From: UBA3871 sp002392265
GTDB taxonomy: Bacteria; Bacillota; Clostridia; Peptostreptococcales; Anaerovoracaceae
Assembly: GCA_946614255.1 (NCBI GenBank)
Contig: CAMOGS010000060.1
Span: 1 to 64,000 of the forward strand
Direction of reading: 5' to 3'
DNA length: 64,000 bases
Of this stretch, positions 8,917 through 16,408 are shown in pieces. Within the stretch, counting starts at the first letter, position 1. Each line of letters opens with the position of its first letter. The notes beneath the pieces are model-generated. The model ran no database searches. It was not told the origin of the DNA and saw only the letters and a list, made by a program, of their open reading frames with translations. The position numbers and the translations under genes were made by a program.

Positions 8917-9351
8917 TCAATGCCAAAAGAATCTTATTATTCTCGCTAAAACGCTCTCCCTTTTCATCGGTATGCGGTTTGGCAATGGCTGCGCTGCAGT
9001 TCGTGGTGCCTGTCTTTGCCGGTGTGACTCTTGAGACCTATTCAGCTTGGCCATTGGGTCTTCTCCGGAAAACAGGCGCCCGCGGAAATCTTCGAGGTAG
9101 TCATAGTCGTCTTCTTCGCAAATGTCGGAATCAAAGCCTACCTCATGGGCCAGCTGGTTTCTGATCCATCGGGCATGCTTTAGGAGCGCATAATCATCTT
9201 TCCACGTCGCAATGGTCTGCCGCCCTCTGTAATCATTTGCTTCCATCTGGCGAATATACTCTGAAACGCCTTCCGCTGAAGAATAGGCATCCCTTATGAA
9301 TCCGTCTATGCTTTTGTATAAATCGACGTAGTCTATGTTTAGGTCACGCAT
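8917..9351 (-). CDS. Small HEPN-like protein of unknown function
   Basis: This 144-residue protein opens with a helical segment (MRDLNIDYVDLYKSIDGFIR), followed by a region with WIRNQLAHEVG near residue 85. The RNQLAH part fits the RX4-6H signature of HEPN domains, some of which are ribonucleases in toxin or defence modules. The second half is Asp/Glu rich, then Arg/Gln rich, and ends in a short basic-hydrophobic tail (VLARIIRFFWH) that could touch a membrane. The gene lies 15 bases upstream of the toxin-antitoxin promoter with no obvious partner. The HEPN call rests on one motif and the helical character, so function is open. Confidence 0.6.
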   Translation of the reverse strand: MRDLNIDYVDLYKSIDGFIRDAYSSAEGVSEYIRQMEANDYRGRQTIATWKDDYALLKHARWIRNQLAHEVGFDSDICEEDDYDYLEDFRGRLFSGEDPMAKLNRSQESHRQRQAPRTAAQPLPNRIPMKRESVLARIIRFFWH

Positions 9352-9614
9352 GTTGTATACCTCAAAATCCTATCTACAAGAAGCAACTAAACTATGAACC
9401 CCATCCAGTGTATTTTCAATACTGCAGACGAACTTTTCATCGGAAACTACGCTCACCAGTCCTGCTTACGCTGCAAGCGCTACCAAGATAGGCGCAATGA
9501 TTTTGAGTTCGGCCTCCATCCGTTTTAAGTACGAGGTTGCTGTTATCCCCTTACAACCTAAACATCTTCGAGGTCTTAGATCGAAAAACGCCTCTATTTC
9601 TTTTTCTTTTTGGT

Positions 9615-10760
9615 TTAATTTTTCAGGCAACCGATGGGAATCACAAACACACCGTCTTCTCTTTTGTATCCATATGGTGTACCGGTGATAACAATTTTTA
9701 AGTCCGGCAATCTGAGCGGGGGCTGCTTTTCGTTGGCATTATATTCTGCAATCAATTTTTCTATTTCTTTGAGATGAGCGGCACCTTCCTCGATTTCCTT
9801 GCTCCCAAGTTTTATCTCTATCAACGCATATCTGCCATCTTTTAAGTGCAGTACGGCATCTGCCTCTAGCCCATATCTGTCATGATAATATGATATAGTC
9901 CCACCCATAGACGACGAATACACTCGCAAATCTCTGATGCACAATGTTTCAAAGATAAAGCCAAATGCTTTAAGGTCCGTATTGAAATATTCCGGTGCGA
10001 CCCCAAGAGCTGCAACAGCAATCGAAGGATCCACGAATTCCTTTTTGTCCGAGGACTGAATAGCCGTTTTCGATCTGATTGATGGACACCATGCCTCCAC
10101 ATCCTTGATTACGTACAACTTTTGAAGAGCCTTCAAGTAATCATAAAAGGTTGTTTCGCTCATGGAAAAATTTGCGTTGATGTCGCGCAAAATTGTTCGG
10201 TTGGAAGCAAATGTCGATATATTTCTGGCATAGGACCTAAGCAAGAGCCTAGTCCCTTTCTCGTCCCGTTTTATATTATCTACATTGCTGACATCGTCTC
10301 TGCACAAGCTGTCAAAATAACTTCCGGAAATCATCAGCTTTGCTTTCGCAGTCTTTTTTATTACAGCCGATGGCCATCCACCTCGGCATGCAGCCATAAT
10401 AATTCCGTCAACCGTTAAATCGGAAGTGCAATCTTCAGGAAGGGCTTTCCCTTCAAACAAAGCTGACAGCGAAACTTTCCCGTTGGATTCACCGGACTCG
10501 TAAAGGCTCATTGGATACATTTGGAGCGTATCTATTCTACCGGTTCCTGTATGCATAATTGCCGTTTTGTCAATGGAGTTTGAGTCAGTGAGGATGTATA
10601 GACCCGATTCATTTCTTTTATCAACGGAAACCCTTACTGCATCCCATAAATTCGGTGCTATCTGCCATTCATCGATAAGGCGCGGATTATCACCGACGAG
10701 CAAGTTCGATGGTTTTATCTGAGCAGTCTGTATATAAGAATCTCGCATATCCGTCAACAT
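9615..10760 (-). pseudogene. DUF4143 ATPase lacking its Walker A end (probable pseudogene)
   Basis: The 381-residue frame matches the body of AAA-family ATPases with a C-terminal DUF4143 region. NPRLIDEWQIAPNLWDAVR is the conserved segment after Walker A, and YALIEIKLGSKEIEEGAAHL is the nuclease-like C-terminal part. The P-loop that should come first is absent. The frame stays open about 100 bases upstream of the ATG (reading ...TAKVFAEYCKM, which resembles the family), but then runs through three 23-bp tandem repeats and meets a stop near 10871. No GxxxxGK[ST] is found. The protein is therefore shorter than the usual 420 or so residues and cannot bind ATP normally. Compare the intact DUF4143 ATPase at 25539-26891. 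Confidence 0.75.
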
Positions 10761-10772
10761 TTTGCAATACTC

Positions 10773-10841
10773 GGCGAAGACTTTTGCGGTGTTTTGGCGA
10801 AGACATTTGTGGCTTTTTGGCGAAGAACTTTGCGGTATGCT
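10773..10841. repeat. Three tandem 23-bp repeats at the broken end of the ATPase gene
   Basis: GGCGAAGA occurs at 10773, 10796 and 10819, exactly 23 bases apart. Each unit continues as a variant of ACTTTTGCGGTGTTTT. The array lies where the P-loop coding part of the adjacent ATPase gene should be, so its expansion or a slippage event may have destroyed the gene start. Confidence 0.65.
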
Positions 10842-10930
10842 TATGCAAGCCTTTGCAGGTCCCTTTCCTTAAATAGCACCATTGTGATGCTAGTTTGTTA
10901 GGCTTGTGGTATTTTCACGGGTTTTAATGT

Positions 10931-11019
10931 TTTATACCAACAAATTAGAGCTTTTGCCGGCAGAAAGTGACGCTCCCGGCAGTTTTTGGAAGGTTTTGCC
11001 TGCACTTTTTTGGTATAAA
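10931..11019. repeat. 89-bp intergenic element with 10-bp terminal inverted repeats
   Basis: TTTATACCAA (10931-10940) is exactly mirrored by TTGGTATAAA (11010-11019). Inside is a second short inverted pair, GCCGG and CCGGC. The size and ends recall a miniature inverted-repeat element, but I see no second copy in the window and no clear target duplication. The rest of 10871-11180 holds no gene that I can support. Confidence 0.35.
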
Positions 11020-11180
11020 TATGTCATATAGTGGTTCTCTACCACCAAGCTTGATCAATGAAGGTACAAATTGTTGGTAAGAAACTCATTTTTGCGGAAA
11101 AATACCACTACTGAGCTGATTTGCGTGAGCAGAAAATGGGCACGCAAAGCCCGCTGCGTGGGAGCGGACCCTGGGCACGC

Positions 11181-11208
11181 AAAAAGCCCGCCGAATATGG
11201 CGGACTTT
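11181..11208 (-). terminator. Rho-independent terminator of the Rpn-type nuclease gene
   Basis: On the minus strand AAAGTCCGCC and GGCGGGCTTTTT form a GC-rich stem with a short ATATTC loop and a run of five T. It begins 16 bases after the stop codon of the nuclease gene. Confidence 0.8.
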
Positions 11209-11223
11209 GGGGCCTTGCTATGC

Positions 11224-12120
11224 TTATATGGTGTGGGTTTGGCGGTACTCCTCGAGGTTGTGATCAAACTCAGCTTCGGTGAGCCCGGATTCTTCGACAG
11301 CGTCAGTCTTGGTGAGCTTGCCCTTGGTGAATAGAGAAAATACTTTGCGGAGCTCGCCTTCGGCAATCCCTTCCTTGCGGCCTTCTTCGCGACCTTCCTT
11401 GCGACCTTCCTTGCGGCCTTCCTTGCGGCCTTCCTCGCGGCCTTCCTCGCGGCCTTCTTCCAAATACATTGCATATGTTTCTTGTAACGTCATAAATTCA
11501 GACCTCCTTTCGGCATCGTCTAACAATTTGTTTTTTATATCTTCCAGTTCTAACACAAAATCCGAAGCGATAAATCCTGTTTTTAAATAATCCAAAAACG
11601 CCTTAAGCTCAGGGTCCATATCTTCTTTTGTATAATGAGTATTTAAGAATACCTTTCTGCTGCCATCATCATAATCGCAGTCAGGGTGTCCTACGACCAT
11701 AGTCTTTGCAACATATCTGTAGTCTCCCTTGCCGAACAAATCAAAATCGCATATGAATATTATATATCCGTTCTTTAGCTTGGTATAGGTTTTGTCTTTG
11801 CCTTTACCTAATGAATCTAAGTCCAGCATGCTCTGATAATATCTGGCTCTCTTGGGGATGTCGCCTCTCTTGAGCTTCTGCATCTCTATGTCGTAGATGT
11901 TGCTCTCATCATCCTCGAAAACCACATCAAAGCGAACGCCTCTACCATCCTTCGTCTTCTTAATGCTCTTTTGCGCCTGGATCTTTACGATTTCTTTAAT
12001 TTTCCGACCGGTTGCCAGCTCCGCTATCCTTTTGCAGATGTGAGGGTTTTCTGTCAGAATGCTGCAAAATACGTAATCATCTGTAAATGTAAAATTCCTG
12101 AATATCTCTTGATTCTTCAT
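11224..12120 (-). CDS. Rpn-type PD-(D/E)XK nuclease / transposase-like protein with EGR(K) repeat
   Basis: This 298-residue protein belongs to the Rpn (recombination-promoting nuclease, PF12784-like) family. It opens with FTFTDDYVFCSILTENPHIC, and the nuclease core includes GRGVRFDVVFEDDESNIYDI and EMQ, giving the D...ExQ active-site pattern. The family's GYIIFICDFDLFG segment follows. Between about residues 218 and 252 it carries a tetrapeptide repeat of the type EGREEGRKEGRKEG, coded by near-identical 12-bp units, and it ends in a small helical region. Such proteins cut DNA in vitro in E. coli (RpnA) and promote RecA-independent recombination. The repeat tract is prone to slippage. The gene has its own terminator and stands alone. 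Confidence 0.85.
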   Translation of the reverse strand: MKNQEIFRNFTFTDDYVFCSILTENPHICKRIAELATGRKIKEIVKIQAQKSIKKTKDGRGVRFDVVFEDDESNIYDIEMQKLKRGDIPKRARYYQSMLDLDSLGKGKDKTYTKLKNGYIIFICDFDLFGKGDYRYVAKTMVVGHPDCDYDDGSRKVFLNTHYTKEDMDPELKAFLDYLKTGFIASDFVLELEDIKNKLLDDAERRSEFMTLQETYAMYLEEGREEGREEGRKEGRKEGRKEGREEGRKEGIAEGELRKVFSLFTKGKLTKTDAVEESGLTEAEFDHNLEEYRQTHTI

Positions 12121-12403
12121 ATCCCTTTCTCCTTTGATAATATCAATTTTCTACTGCCCCCGCAAGTACTATTTGTCAATTTTGCGGCAGGCGCTTCTAT
12201 CCAATTTATGTTTATATTTACATTTTATTCCATTCATAATCAAAAGTCAACCCCCCGCCTTGCCCTTTCCCCTCACCTATGTTACAATTCCTATAATTAC
12301 TATCCCCCAACAAGCCCCCAACAATCCCCTCGGCCGCACCCCCGGCCGCGCCCTTTACAACACCCTCAACCATACCCTTTACTAACGAAAGGCACTCGCT
12401 AAA

Positions 12404-13063
12404 ATGAGCTTCGAAAACTATTTCCCGATTTGGGACAAACTAACTGATCTGCAGCAGGAACACATCCGCAGCGCTGTTATTTCCAAAAGCGTCAAAAAAG
12501 GCGCCATCATCCACAGCGGCACGACAGATTGCAACGGCCTTATATTACTTAAGTCCGGGCAGCTGCGTGCATTTATCGTTTCGGAGGAGGGGCGCGAAGT
12601 CACACTTTTCCGCTTACTCGATCTGGACATCTGCCTGCTTTCCGCTTCGTGCATGTTCAATTCCATTAGCTTTGATGTCACGGTTGAGGCCGAAAAGGAC
12701 ACTGAGTTTTACCTCATTCCCACCGAAGCCTACCGCTCCGTCATGGCCGAATCCGCTGCGCTTTCAAACTACACAAACGAGCTGATGGCCGCACGCTTTT
12801 CGGAGGTTATGTGGCTGATCGAGCAAATCATGTGGAAGAGCCTGGACAAACGCGTCGCAACCTTCCTGCTCGAAGAATCCGCCCTCGAAGGCTCCGAAAT
12901 GCTTACCATTACGCACGAGTCCATCGCAAATCATATCGGCACTCATCGCGAGGTGGTTACGCGGATGCTGCATTATATGCAAAATGAAAAAATGGTCAGC
13001 CTGTCGCGAGGACAAGTGACCATTATAAACAAAGAACTGCTCGAGAAATTAAGAAACTCCTAA
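12404..13063 (+). CDS. Crp/Fnr family transcriptional regulator
   Basis: This 219-residue regulator has an N-terminal cyclic-nucleotide-type beta-barrel (about 20-135: GAIIHSGTTDCNGLILLKSG, then LFRLLDLDICLLSASCMFNS) and a C-terminal Crp-type winged helix (about 150-219), with the recognition region THESIANHIGTHREVVTRML. The effector is unknown. The sensor domain has few cysteines, so an Fnr-type iron-sulfur cluster is unlikely. Its 3' end overlaps the end of the convergent membrane iron-sulfur gene by 15 bases. The shared site suggests it may control that redox pair. A TATAAT lies about 110 bases upstream but without a clear -35 box. Confidence 0.9.
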   Translation: MSFENYFPIWDKLTDLQQEHIRSAVISKSVKKGAIIHSGTTDCNGLILLKSGQLRAFIVSEEGREVTLFRLLDLDICLLSASCMFNSISFDVTVEAEKDTEFYLIPTEAYRSVMAESAALSNYTNELMAARFSEVMWLIEQIMWKSLDKRVATFLLEESALEGSEMLTITHESIANHIGTHREVVTRMLHYMQNEKMVSLSRGQVTIINKELLEKLRNS

Positions 13064-13657
13064 TTTCCTGCGCTTACACCCTTTGTGACTTTTCATTTTC
13101 CCTTTAGCTATTAGCTGCGTCATTGTCCCCATTGGACAATACACGCACCAGCTTCGCGGCTTAAACAGTATCATCGTGACCAGCCCCAGGACTGTGGAAG
13201 TCAGCATCACGCCGTAAAACCCAAAGGCGAACTGCGCCACCCCTTCTGTAAAGAATGTCCCGTGATAAGCCCAGTTCCAAGGCAGCTTGAAAGTCCACAG
13301 CAGCGTCACTATCTGCCTCAGCCCGCTTGCACCGGCAAAGACGAGATACGTGTTCCAGAGCATTTGGAAAAACATCACAAAGAAAAAGATTAAAAACCCA
13401 TACCGAAAGCCTTTGCTCTTCATCCACTTTGGAATATCTTTCTTTCTGGAAAGTCCAAGCCCCCCGCCCAGGATTCCAAACAGCTGTCCTCGTCCGCAGT
13501 AACGGTTGCAATATCCTTTTCCAAAACCGGTAAAGGACATGATGAGCGGCACGAAAAAGCAAATCAGTCCCAGCCAGGCAAACATTATGTTGAAAAAGCC
13601 CAGCGACATGTATAGCAATGTCGCTATCCACAAATAGTCATACCACTTCTTTTTCAT
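13049..13657 (-). CDS. Membrane 4Fe-4S protein, NapH/RnfB-like electron carrier
   Basis: This membrane protein has about five spans and two short cysteine motifs of the Fer4_5/NapH type: GYCNRYCGRGQLF near residue 50 and WCVYCPMGT near residue 185. I start at the ATG at 13657 (MKKKWYDYLW, 202 residues), which overlaps the ferredoxin stop by four bases. The frame is open upstream but lies inside the ferredoxin gene. Related proteins pass electrons between membrane quinols or flavins and soluble carriers. The final partner is not in the window. The neighbour gene and convergent Crp/Fnr regulator point to a small regulated redox unit. Confidence 0.85.
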   Translation of the reverse strand: MKKKWYDYLWIATLLYMSLGFFNIMFAWLGLICFFVPLIMSFTGFGKGYCNRYCGRGQLFGILGGGLGLSRKKDIPKWMKSKGFRYGFLIFFFVMFFQMLWNTYLVFAGASGLRQIVTLLWTFKLPWNWAYHGTFFTEGVAQFAFGFYGVMLTSTVLGLVTMILFKPRSWCVYCPMGTMTQLIAKGKMKSHKGCKRRKLGVS

Positions 13658-13854
13658 ACGCCCACCTCGCACATCCTTATGCTGCTTGCCGGGCATTCCT
13701 TTGCGCAAGTGCTGCAACCCACGCACTTTTCGGCATCTACCTTTGCTACAGTCCCCCTAAGTATCGCTATTGCCTTCAAGGGGCAAACCTTTGCACAGCA
13801 GCCGCAAGCAACACATTCATTGCTCGCAACCACGGCCAATCTTTTCTTTTTCAC
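13654..13854 (-). CDS. Small 2x[4Fe-4S] ferredoxin
   Basis: This 66-residue protein has two CxxCxxCxxxC motifs: CVACGCCAKVCPLKA near residue 16 and CVGCSTCAKECPASS near residue 46. It is a classic bacterial dicluster ferredoxin, cytoplasmic, with no extra domain. Its stop overlaps the start of the membrane iron-sulfur gene (ATGA), so the two are made together and the ferredoxin probably exchanges electrons with that protein. Confidence 0.92.
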   Translation of the reverse strand: MKKKRLAVVASNECVACGCCAKVCPLKAIAILRGTVAKVDAEKCVGCSTCAKECPASSIRMCEVGV

Positions 13855-13926
13855 CTTCTTATAACCCTCCCAAAATCAAAGATGGTTATATTCTAGCGAA
13901 AAACAAACCCCATGTCTGTGACAACA

Positions 13927-15459
13927 TCACCTATATCTCCCATGCACCTTCTTGAACGCTTCCTTTGCGCGGTACATCTCCTTGTCTGCGCGGCGAAGCA
14001 CCTGGCCGATGCCGGTATCGCCTTCTCTGTACTCAGCCATACCTACTGCTGCCGAATAGCATTCCCAAGGCTCTTTATCCTCCTGAGCAAAGCTCTTTTC
14101 AAAGGTCTCTTCTATCTCCTTCAAAAGCTCTGCGCGGTTTTCGTAATCTTTGCCCGTCAGAACGACGGCAAACTCATCGCCGCCTATTCTGAACACCGGT
14201 GAATGCTTGTAGGTCTCGCAGATTGCCTTGCAACAGCCGCAAAGGTACTTGTCTCCGCTGGCGTGTCCGAAATTGTCATTTATGTACTTCAGCCCGTTTG
14301 CATCGACCATTACGGCAGCATAGCTTTCCGTATCGCCCTCGATGCCACGCGCGAAGTTCTCTATATACTGATTAAATGCCGCCTTGCTCCCCACGCCGGT
14401 CAAGCCGTCGCTGAAGGCAACTCTGCTGATTTCACCGATTCTGTTTTCCTTTTCCCTGATATCGCTCTCCGCCTGAGACAGATTTTCCGTCAGCTGTGCG
14501 GCTATGCGGTTTTTCCTGTTCGTCACGCTCAAAAGTGAAATCAGGATTGTTACGGATACTGTGATTGCAATTACCGTCGCCATCCAAAGCGACCTCAGCC
14601 TGAAGAGCGCATCCGTAGCGTTTACTACGGAAATACACATCCACTCGTTTGCAACAGGCACGATGTGAACCATATATTCGTTTTCACCGTAACGCATCGT
14701 AAACGAGTCGCTGCCCATTGTCCGCAGCTCTTTTACCATCTTCGTCCCGAACGAATTGCCGCCGTCCAGATAGCACTTTCCGACCTCACTTTTATCCGAA
14801 TGCGCCACCACCTTGTAGCTGCCGTCGAGAATAATCTCCATTTCGCCCTCGTTCTGAGCGGCTATTTCCTCGGTGATCTTTTGCAGCTTGTCCATCGAAA
14901 AGTCCATCGAAACAACGCTCTTTGTATCGCAAAGTGTCTTCGAAAGCGCAATCATGATGGTTTGCGAATCGAGATCCAGATAAGGGTTTACTACCGCAAC
15001 CTGTCCGAGGTTCGCCCGCGCCTCTATATACCAAGGCCTGCTCTCCGGCACATAGCTGACGCTCGGCGTCCATCCCGTACCGTCGAGATACTCCCCGTTA
15101 ATTACACCGTAAAGTCCCGGGCTTTCACCCGAAGTTATATTGATCACCGCCACGGACTGATTAAGCAGGTAGTCCTGAATTTCCTCCTGCGAGCGGCCAT
15201 CGCGAATCATATTGTCGATTGTATAGCTCGCCAGCTTTATCGTATCGATACCTGTGGAAAGGAATTTGTCGATCTGCTCCGCCGAACTGATCGCACTGAT
15301 TTTTCCGCTCTCCATGATAGCTTCCTGCGTCTGCGAATAAAGCATCGTATAGTAAACGAAAATCAGACCAGCAAAAAAGACATTTATCAAAATCGCTATA
15401 AATATCCCGCGAAGTGTAACTCCTCTTATTAATTTGTTAAGAAATTTGCATTCTTTCAT
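13927..15459 (-). CDS. Membrane diguanylate cyclase with Cache-type sensor
   Basis: This 510-residue protein makes cyclic di-GMP. An N-terminal membrane span (about 14-36) leads to an extracellular dCache-like region (about 40-290), with GLYGVINGEYLDGTGW, RPWYIEARA and DLDSQTIMIALSK typical of small-ligand sensors. A second span (about 292-314) and a short coiled linker follow. The GGDEF domain (about 350-505) has DGLTGVGSKAAF and an intact RIGGDEFAVVL. I see no RxxD inhibitory site at the expected place. The ligand cannot be predicted. The gene stands beside a solute-binding lipoprotein gene (27 bases upstream), so co-sensing is possible. Confidence 0.92.
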   Translation of the reverse strand: MKECKFLNKLIRGVTLRGIFIAILINVFFAGLIFVYYTMLYSQTQEAIMESGKISAISSAEQIDKFLSTGIDTIKLASYTIDNMIRDGRSQEEIQDYLLNQSVAVINITSGESPGLYGVINGEYLDGTGWTPSVSYVPESRPWYIEARANLGQVAVVNPYLDLDSQTIMIALSKTLCDTKSVVSMDFSMDKLQKITEEIAAQNEGEMEIILDGSYKVVAHSDKSEVGKCYLDGGNSFGTKMVKELRTMGSDSFTMRYGENEYMVHIVPVANEWMCISVVNATDALFRLRSLWMATVIAITVSVTILISLLSVTNRKNRIAAQLTENLSQAESDIREKENRIGEISRVAFSDGLTGVGSKAAFNQYIENFARGIEGDTESYAAVMVDANGLKYINDNFGHASGDKYLCGCCKAICETYKHSPVFRIGGDEFAVVLTGKDYENRAELLKEIEETFEKSFAQEDKEPWECYSAAVGMAEYREGDTGIGQVLRRADKEMYRAKEAFKKVHGRYR

Positions 15460-15485
15460 CTTTGCCCGAAATATGTTTCACTGCG

Positions 15486-16328
15486 CTATTTTACAATCGT
15501 AATGTCACCGCCAAACCACTTTGTCGATATTATGGCAAGTGTTCCATTCTCTTTCATCTCGTCTATCAATTCCTGCACTCGGTCTCTGAGTGCTTCATCG
15601 CCCTTGCGAAAGCCCACAGCAATGTTCTCTTCGCTCAGGCTGTCCGGCAGCACATAGTAAGTTTTTCCTCTTTCCGCCGTGTAATAGTATGCCACCACCG
15701 AGTCAACGAGGGCCGCATCTACCCTTCCCTCGTCAAGCGCCGCAAGAAGCGACAAATTGTCGTTAAATCTGAGAACCGCAATTTCACTCCGAAAATCCGC
15801 ATTTTCAAGCGCCTCTACTGCGCTCGAGCCCGATTGCACACCTACCGTTCCACCGACCAGATCCATGTTACCGCGCGCTTCGCTCTCACCGGTTACCATA
15901 AAAATCAAGGCGTTCTTCATATAAGGCTCCGACAGCGTCATCTGCTCGGCACGCTCCGGCGTCACCGACATGCCGTTCCAAATGCAATCAATCTGCCCGC
16001 TATTCAGCAGCTTTTCTTTCTCTTCCCAGTTGATTGGCTTTGCCACAAGCCTCACTCCCATTCTGGTGCAAGCCTGCTGCGCCACATCGATATCAAACCC
16101 CACGATTTCGCCGCTTTCATTCATAAAGCCCATAGGTGGGTAGTTCGCATCAAACCCCAGGACCAGCTCACCTTTTCTCAGGACTCGCTTCAGCGAATCA
16201 TCGTTTTGCGCTTCCTCCCGCTCATATCCGCAAGACGCAAGCAAGCCCACCGCAAGCAGTATCAAGACCGTCAGTGCTACAACGGCCGCGGCCGCTTTCA
16301 GATTTAGACTTTTCTCTTCTCTTTCCAT
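15486..16328 (-). CDS. Extracellular solute-binding lipoprotein, amino-acid ABC type (SBP family 3)
   Basis: This 280-residue periplasmic-binding-type protein has a lipoprotein signal peptide ending in LLASC (lipid-linked Cys near residue 33). The mature part starts with GELVLGFDANYPPMGFMNES, the family 3 signature, and includes IDCIWNGMSVTPERAEQMTLS. AAGGTGAG supports the start. Polar amino acids are the usual ligands. No ABC permease or ATPase genes adjoin it. The next gene downstream is a Cache diguanylate cyclase, so it could serve signalling, or the transporter may be elsewhere. Confidence 0.9.
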   Translation of the reverse strand: MEREEKSLNLKAAAAVVALTVLILLAVGLLASCGYEREEAQNDDSLKRVLRKGELVLGFDANYPPMGFMNESGEIVGFDIDVAQQACTRMGVRLVAKPINWEEKEKLLNSGQIDCIWNGMSVTPERAEQMTLSEPYMKNALIFMVTGESEARGNMDLVGGTVGVQSGSSAVEALENADFRSEIAVLRFNDNLSLLAALDEGRVDAALVDSVVAYYYTAERGKTYYVLPDSLSEENIAVGFRKGDEALRDRVQELIDEMKENGTLAIISTKWFGGDITIVK

Positions 16329-16350
16329 CTGCTCACCTTTTTTTCCACTT

Positions 16351-16399
16351 TGGGGACAGGCACCAAATTCGCCTTTTTTCCAATTTGGTGCCTGTCCCT
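16351..16399. repeat. Palindromic repeat, copy A
   Basis: GGGGACAGGCACCAAATT (16352-16369) and AATTTGGTGCCTGTCCCT (16382-16399) form an inverted repeat around a short T-rich loop. It lies between the ligase-like gene and the solute-binding protein gene on the minus strand. Other copies start near 21010, 41056 and 49784. This may act as a terminator in addition to being a dispersed repeat. Confidence 0.8.
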
Positions 16400-16408
16400 A
16401 AATTCGCC

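Noticed and set aside
9467..9614. Open stretch of about 48 codons on the minus strand after the broken ATPase gene (…FFDLRPRRCLGCKG…)
   Set aside because: It continues in another frame from the ATPase end, has no start signal and no family match; it could be a gene fragment but I cannot support it.
11055..11474. Open frame coding for an Ala/Arg/Lys-rich repeat protein (ARKAARKAARK)
   Set aside because: It is the shifted reading of the 12-bp repeats of the Rpn-type nuclease gene on the same strand and runs into the terminator region; no family or ribosome-binding site.
14665..15432. Long plus-strand frame opposite the Cache-GGDEF gene
   Set aside because: Shadow frame: rich in His, Arg and Leu, no ribosome-binding site, and the minus-strand gene has clear domains.
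16351..16399. Insertion sequence end
   Set aside because: The inverted repeat is a single compact hairpin found in four intergenic places without any transposase gene or target duplication, so a REP-like repeat is the better description.
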